A stretch of 5,814 bases of DNA from Nitrososphaera sp. GTDB taxonomy: Archaea > Thermoproteota > Nitrososphaeria > Nitrososphaerales > Nitrososphaeraceae. Made by a program: the position numbers and the translations under genes. The DNA lies in NCBI GenBank assembly GCA_022545875.1, contig JAKEIF010000065.1, forward strand, positions 1 through 5,814, written 5' to 3'. The first letter of the stretch is position 1. Each line of letters starts with the position of its first letter. Below, one piece after another: positions 5,025-5,814 of this stretch. The notes below the pieces were generated by a model, which saw only the letters and a program-made list of their open reading frames with translations, was not told the DNA's origin and did no database searches.

Positions 5025-5552
5025 TCATTTGCAGTTCATGTGGCTGTATGCCAGGAGCGCGGCGACCGTTTTGCAATCTTGAATCTCGCCTTTGAAGCAC
5101 TTGCGGAGTGAAGCATCAAGGCTCAATTTTTTTACAATGATATCTTCATCATCGTCTAGCGGACCCCGCTTTATCTTCCGTAGGCCAGTCGCCACAAAAA
5201 CCTGCATGAATTCTGTGTCATACCCCGGTGCAAGATACCAATTCATCAAAGGCTTGAGGTTTCCGCGGTATCCGATCTCCTCTGCCATCTCTCGGGCAGC
5301 CGCCCGGGCAGGGGTCTCGCCCTTTTCGATCTTGCCGGCAGGAATTTCAAGAAGCGTCTTGCCGGCGGCTCTGCGGTATTGCGTTACAAGCAACACGTTT
5401 CTTTCCTCTACTATCGGCACTATTCCGACTGAAGGCTGGTGTTCTACAATATCCTTCTCGACTAACCGTCCCCTGAGCAAAAACCTGTCTTTTCTAAGCG
5501 ACACGACTCCAGAGTGGAGCATCACGCTGTCGAGAAGCTTGACCTTACTCAT
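5025..5552 (-). CDS. Nudix hydrolase, ADP-ribose pyrophosphatase type
   Basis: A 175-residue Nudix enzyme. The box at residues 73-95 fits G-x5-E-x7-R-E-U-x-E-E-x-G-U exactly, with the Mg-binding glutamates in REMAEEIGY (87-95). It is preceded by QYRRAAGKTLLEIPAGK (58-74) and followed by YLAPGYDTEFMQVFVATGL (106-124); a proline about 16 residues after the box (in APGY) and the E in DTEF are typical of ADP-ribose pyrophosphatases. These split ADP-ribose into AMP and ribose 5-phosphate in the cytoplasm, and dimerise through an N-terminal beta domain, here about residues 12-40. Substrate is inferred and could be another nucleoside diphosphate derivative. The ATG at 5550-5552 is supported by a TATA-like box centred 29 bases upstream. 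It is divergent from the partial gene on its 5' side and convergent with the helix-hairpin-helix gene, with no base between the two stop codons. Confidence 0.92.
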   Translation of the reverse strand: MSKVKLLDSVMLHSGVVSLRKDRFLLRGRLVEKDIVEHQPSVGIVPIVEERNVLLVTQYRRAAGKTLLEIPAGKIEKGETPARAAAREMAEEIGYRGNLKPLMNWYLAPGYDTEFMQVFVATGLRKIKRGPLDDDEDIIVKKLSLDASLRKCFKGEIQDCKTVAALLAYSHMNCK

Positions 5553-5576
5553 CTAGATTGAAAACGCGAAGCGCCA

Positions 5577-5585
5577 GATTAAACT
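5577..5585 (-). promoter_or_regulatory. TATA box for the Nudix gene
   Basis: The minus strand reads AGTTTAATC, centred about 29 bases before the ATG at 5552, which predicts a leaderless transcript. Its edge overlaps the left arm of the 10-bp inverted repeat. Confidence 0.5.
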
Positions 5586-5593
5586 GTTAAGGT

Positions 5594-5603
5594 AGTTTTA
5601 AAT
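5594..5603 (+). promoter_or_regulatory. TATA box for the right-edge gene
   Basis: AGTTTTAAAT is centred 23-24 bases before the GTG at 5622 and 29-30 bases before the GTG at 5628. The second spacing agrees better with the other genes in the window. Confidence 0.5.
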
Positions 5604-5621
5604 GCCCTCTGGCGCTTTTTA

Positions 5622-5814
5622 GTGGCTGTGGAATTCATTGACGGTGAAGGCAACATTGTAGTCCCAAAGTCCGTCAGGCCAATAGTTGAGCTCAAGGAGA
5701 CCATTATCGGAGACAAGAAGGGTGCAAAAAAACAGTACCGCTACGGCAACCTCCACATAAGAGAATACGATAGCCACTACGCAGTCCACATGGACAGGAT
5801 TGACCCAATGAAAA
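5622..5814 (+). CDS. Uncharacterised protein, N-terminal part, cut by window edge
   Basis: The first 64 residues of a protein that continues beyond the window. The sequence contains EFIDGEGNIVVPKSVRP, a basic GDKKGAKKQYRYGNL stretch, and HIREYDSHYAVHMDRIDP. I have an impression of similar conserved proteins in Nitrososphaerota genomes, but no function is known to me and none can be read from the sequence. It looks soluble, strand-rich and charged, without a signal peptide; any C-terminal domain or membrane segment would be out of sight. Two GTG starts are possible, 5622 and 5628; the TATA spacing slightly favours 5628, which removes two residues. There is no ribosome binding site, so a leaderless message is likely. 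It shares a divergent promoter region and a 10-bp dyad with the Nudix gene, so the two may be regulated together. Confidence 0.75.
   Translation, partial: MAVEFIDGEGNIVVPKSVRPIVELKETIIGDKKGAKKQYRYGNLHIREYDSHYAVHMDRIDPMK

Larger units (their letters stand above)
5569..5617. repeat. 10-bp perfect inverted repeat spanning a divergent promoter
   Basis: AAGCGCCAGA (5569-5578) and TCTGGCGCTT (5608-5617) are exact reverse complements separated by 29 bases. Inside them lie two further roughly symmetrical elements, TTAAACT (5579-5585) and AGTTTTAAA (5594-5602), which are the presumed TATA boxes of the two divergent genes. The arrangement suggests a shared operator controlling both directions. Confidence 0.6.

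Noticed and set aside
5092..5556. A 154-codon plus-strand frame
   Set aside because: It is the antisense of the Nudix gene, whose box and family motifs are intact on the minus strand.
1..5814. CRISPR array, insertion sequence, toxin-antitoxin or defence system
   Set aside because: No regularly spaced repeats, transposase, terminal repeats or nuclease genes are visible; the genes read as stable chromosomal content.

Overview
The window looks like an ordinary chromosomal segment of an ammonia-oxidising archaeon of the Nitrososphaerota (Thaumarchaeota), probably a moderate-GC soil lineage such as Nitrososphaera. The clues are a secreted protein with a PEFG-CTERM-like sorting tail, TATA boxes placed about 25-35 bases before start codons so that most messages would be leaderless or nearly so, frequent TTG/GTG starts, and a tRNA gene with no encoded CCA. 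The lineage is inferred from these features; no search was run.

Layout. (1) 6-1153, minus strand: a two-gene operon with a class I SAM-dependent methyltransferase (TTG start) followed 20 bases later by a 119-residue protein of unknown function. (2) 1154-1257: a 104-base divergent promoter region with a small perfect inverted repeat. (3) 1258-1572, plus: an MTH1187-family thiamine-binding protein. (4) 1645-2231, minus: a small cysteine-containing membrane-anchored or exported protein and, 2 bases after its stop, a Rieske [2Fe-2S] ferredoxin. (5) 2262-2712: a gene-poor stretch with one doubtful 42-codon ORF. (6) 2720-2794, minus: tRNA-Val(UAC). (7) 2904-4325, plus: a 473-residue exported, C-terminally anchored surface protein whose predicted mature N-terminus is His-Gly-Gly-His. 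(8) 4348-4647, plus: pterin-4a-carbinolamine dehydratase. (9) 4776-5024, plus: a small helix-hairpin-helix protein that ends base-to-base against (10) 5025-5552, minus: an ADP-ribose-type Nudix hydrolase. (11) 5622 to the right edge, plus: the start of an uncharacterised conserved-looking protein, divergent from the Nudix gene across a 10-bp perfect inverted repeat.

The genes do not form one pathway. Most are separate transcription units for housekeeping and cofactor-related tasks (thiamine binding, pterin recycling, Nudix clean-up, Rieske electron transfer), with one cell-surface protein. I see no mobile element, CRISPR array, toxin-antitoxin pair or defence system. The parts most likely to be undescribed are the methyltransferase with its unusual C-terminal region and 119-residue partner, the small membrane protein coupled to the Rieske ferredoxin, and the surface protein with the His-first mature end.
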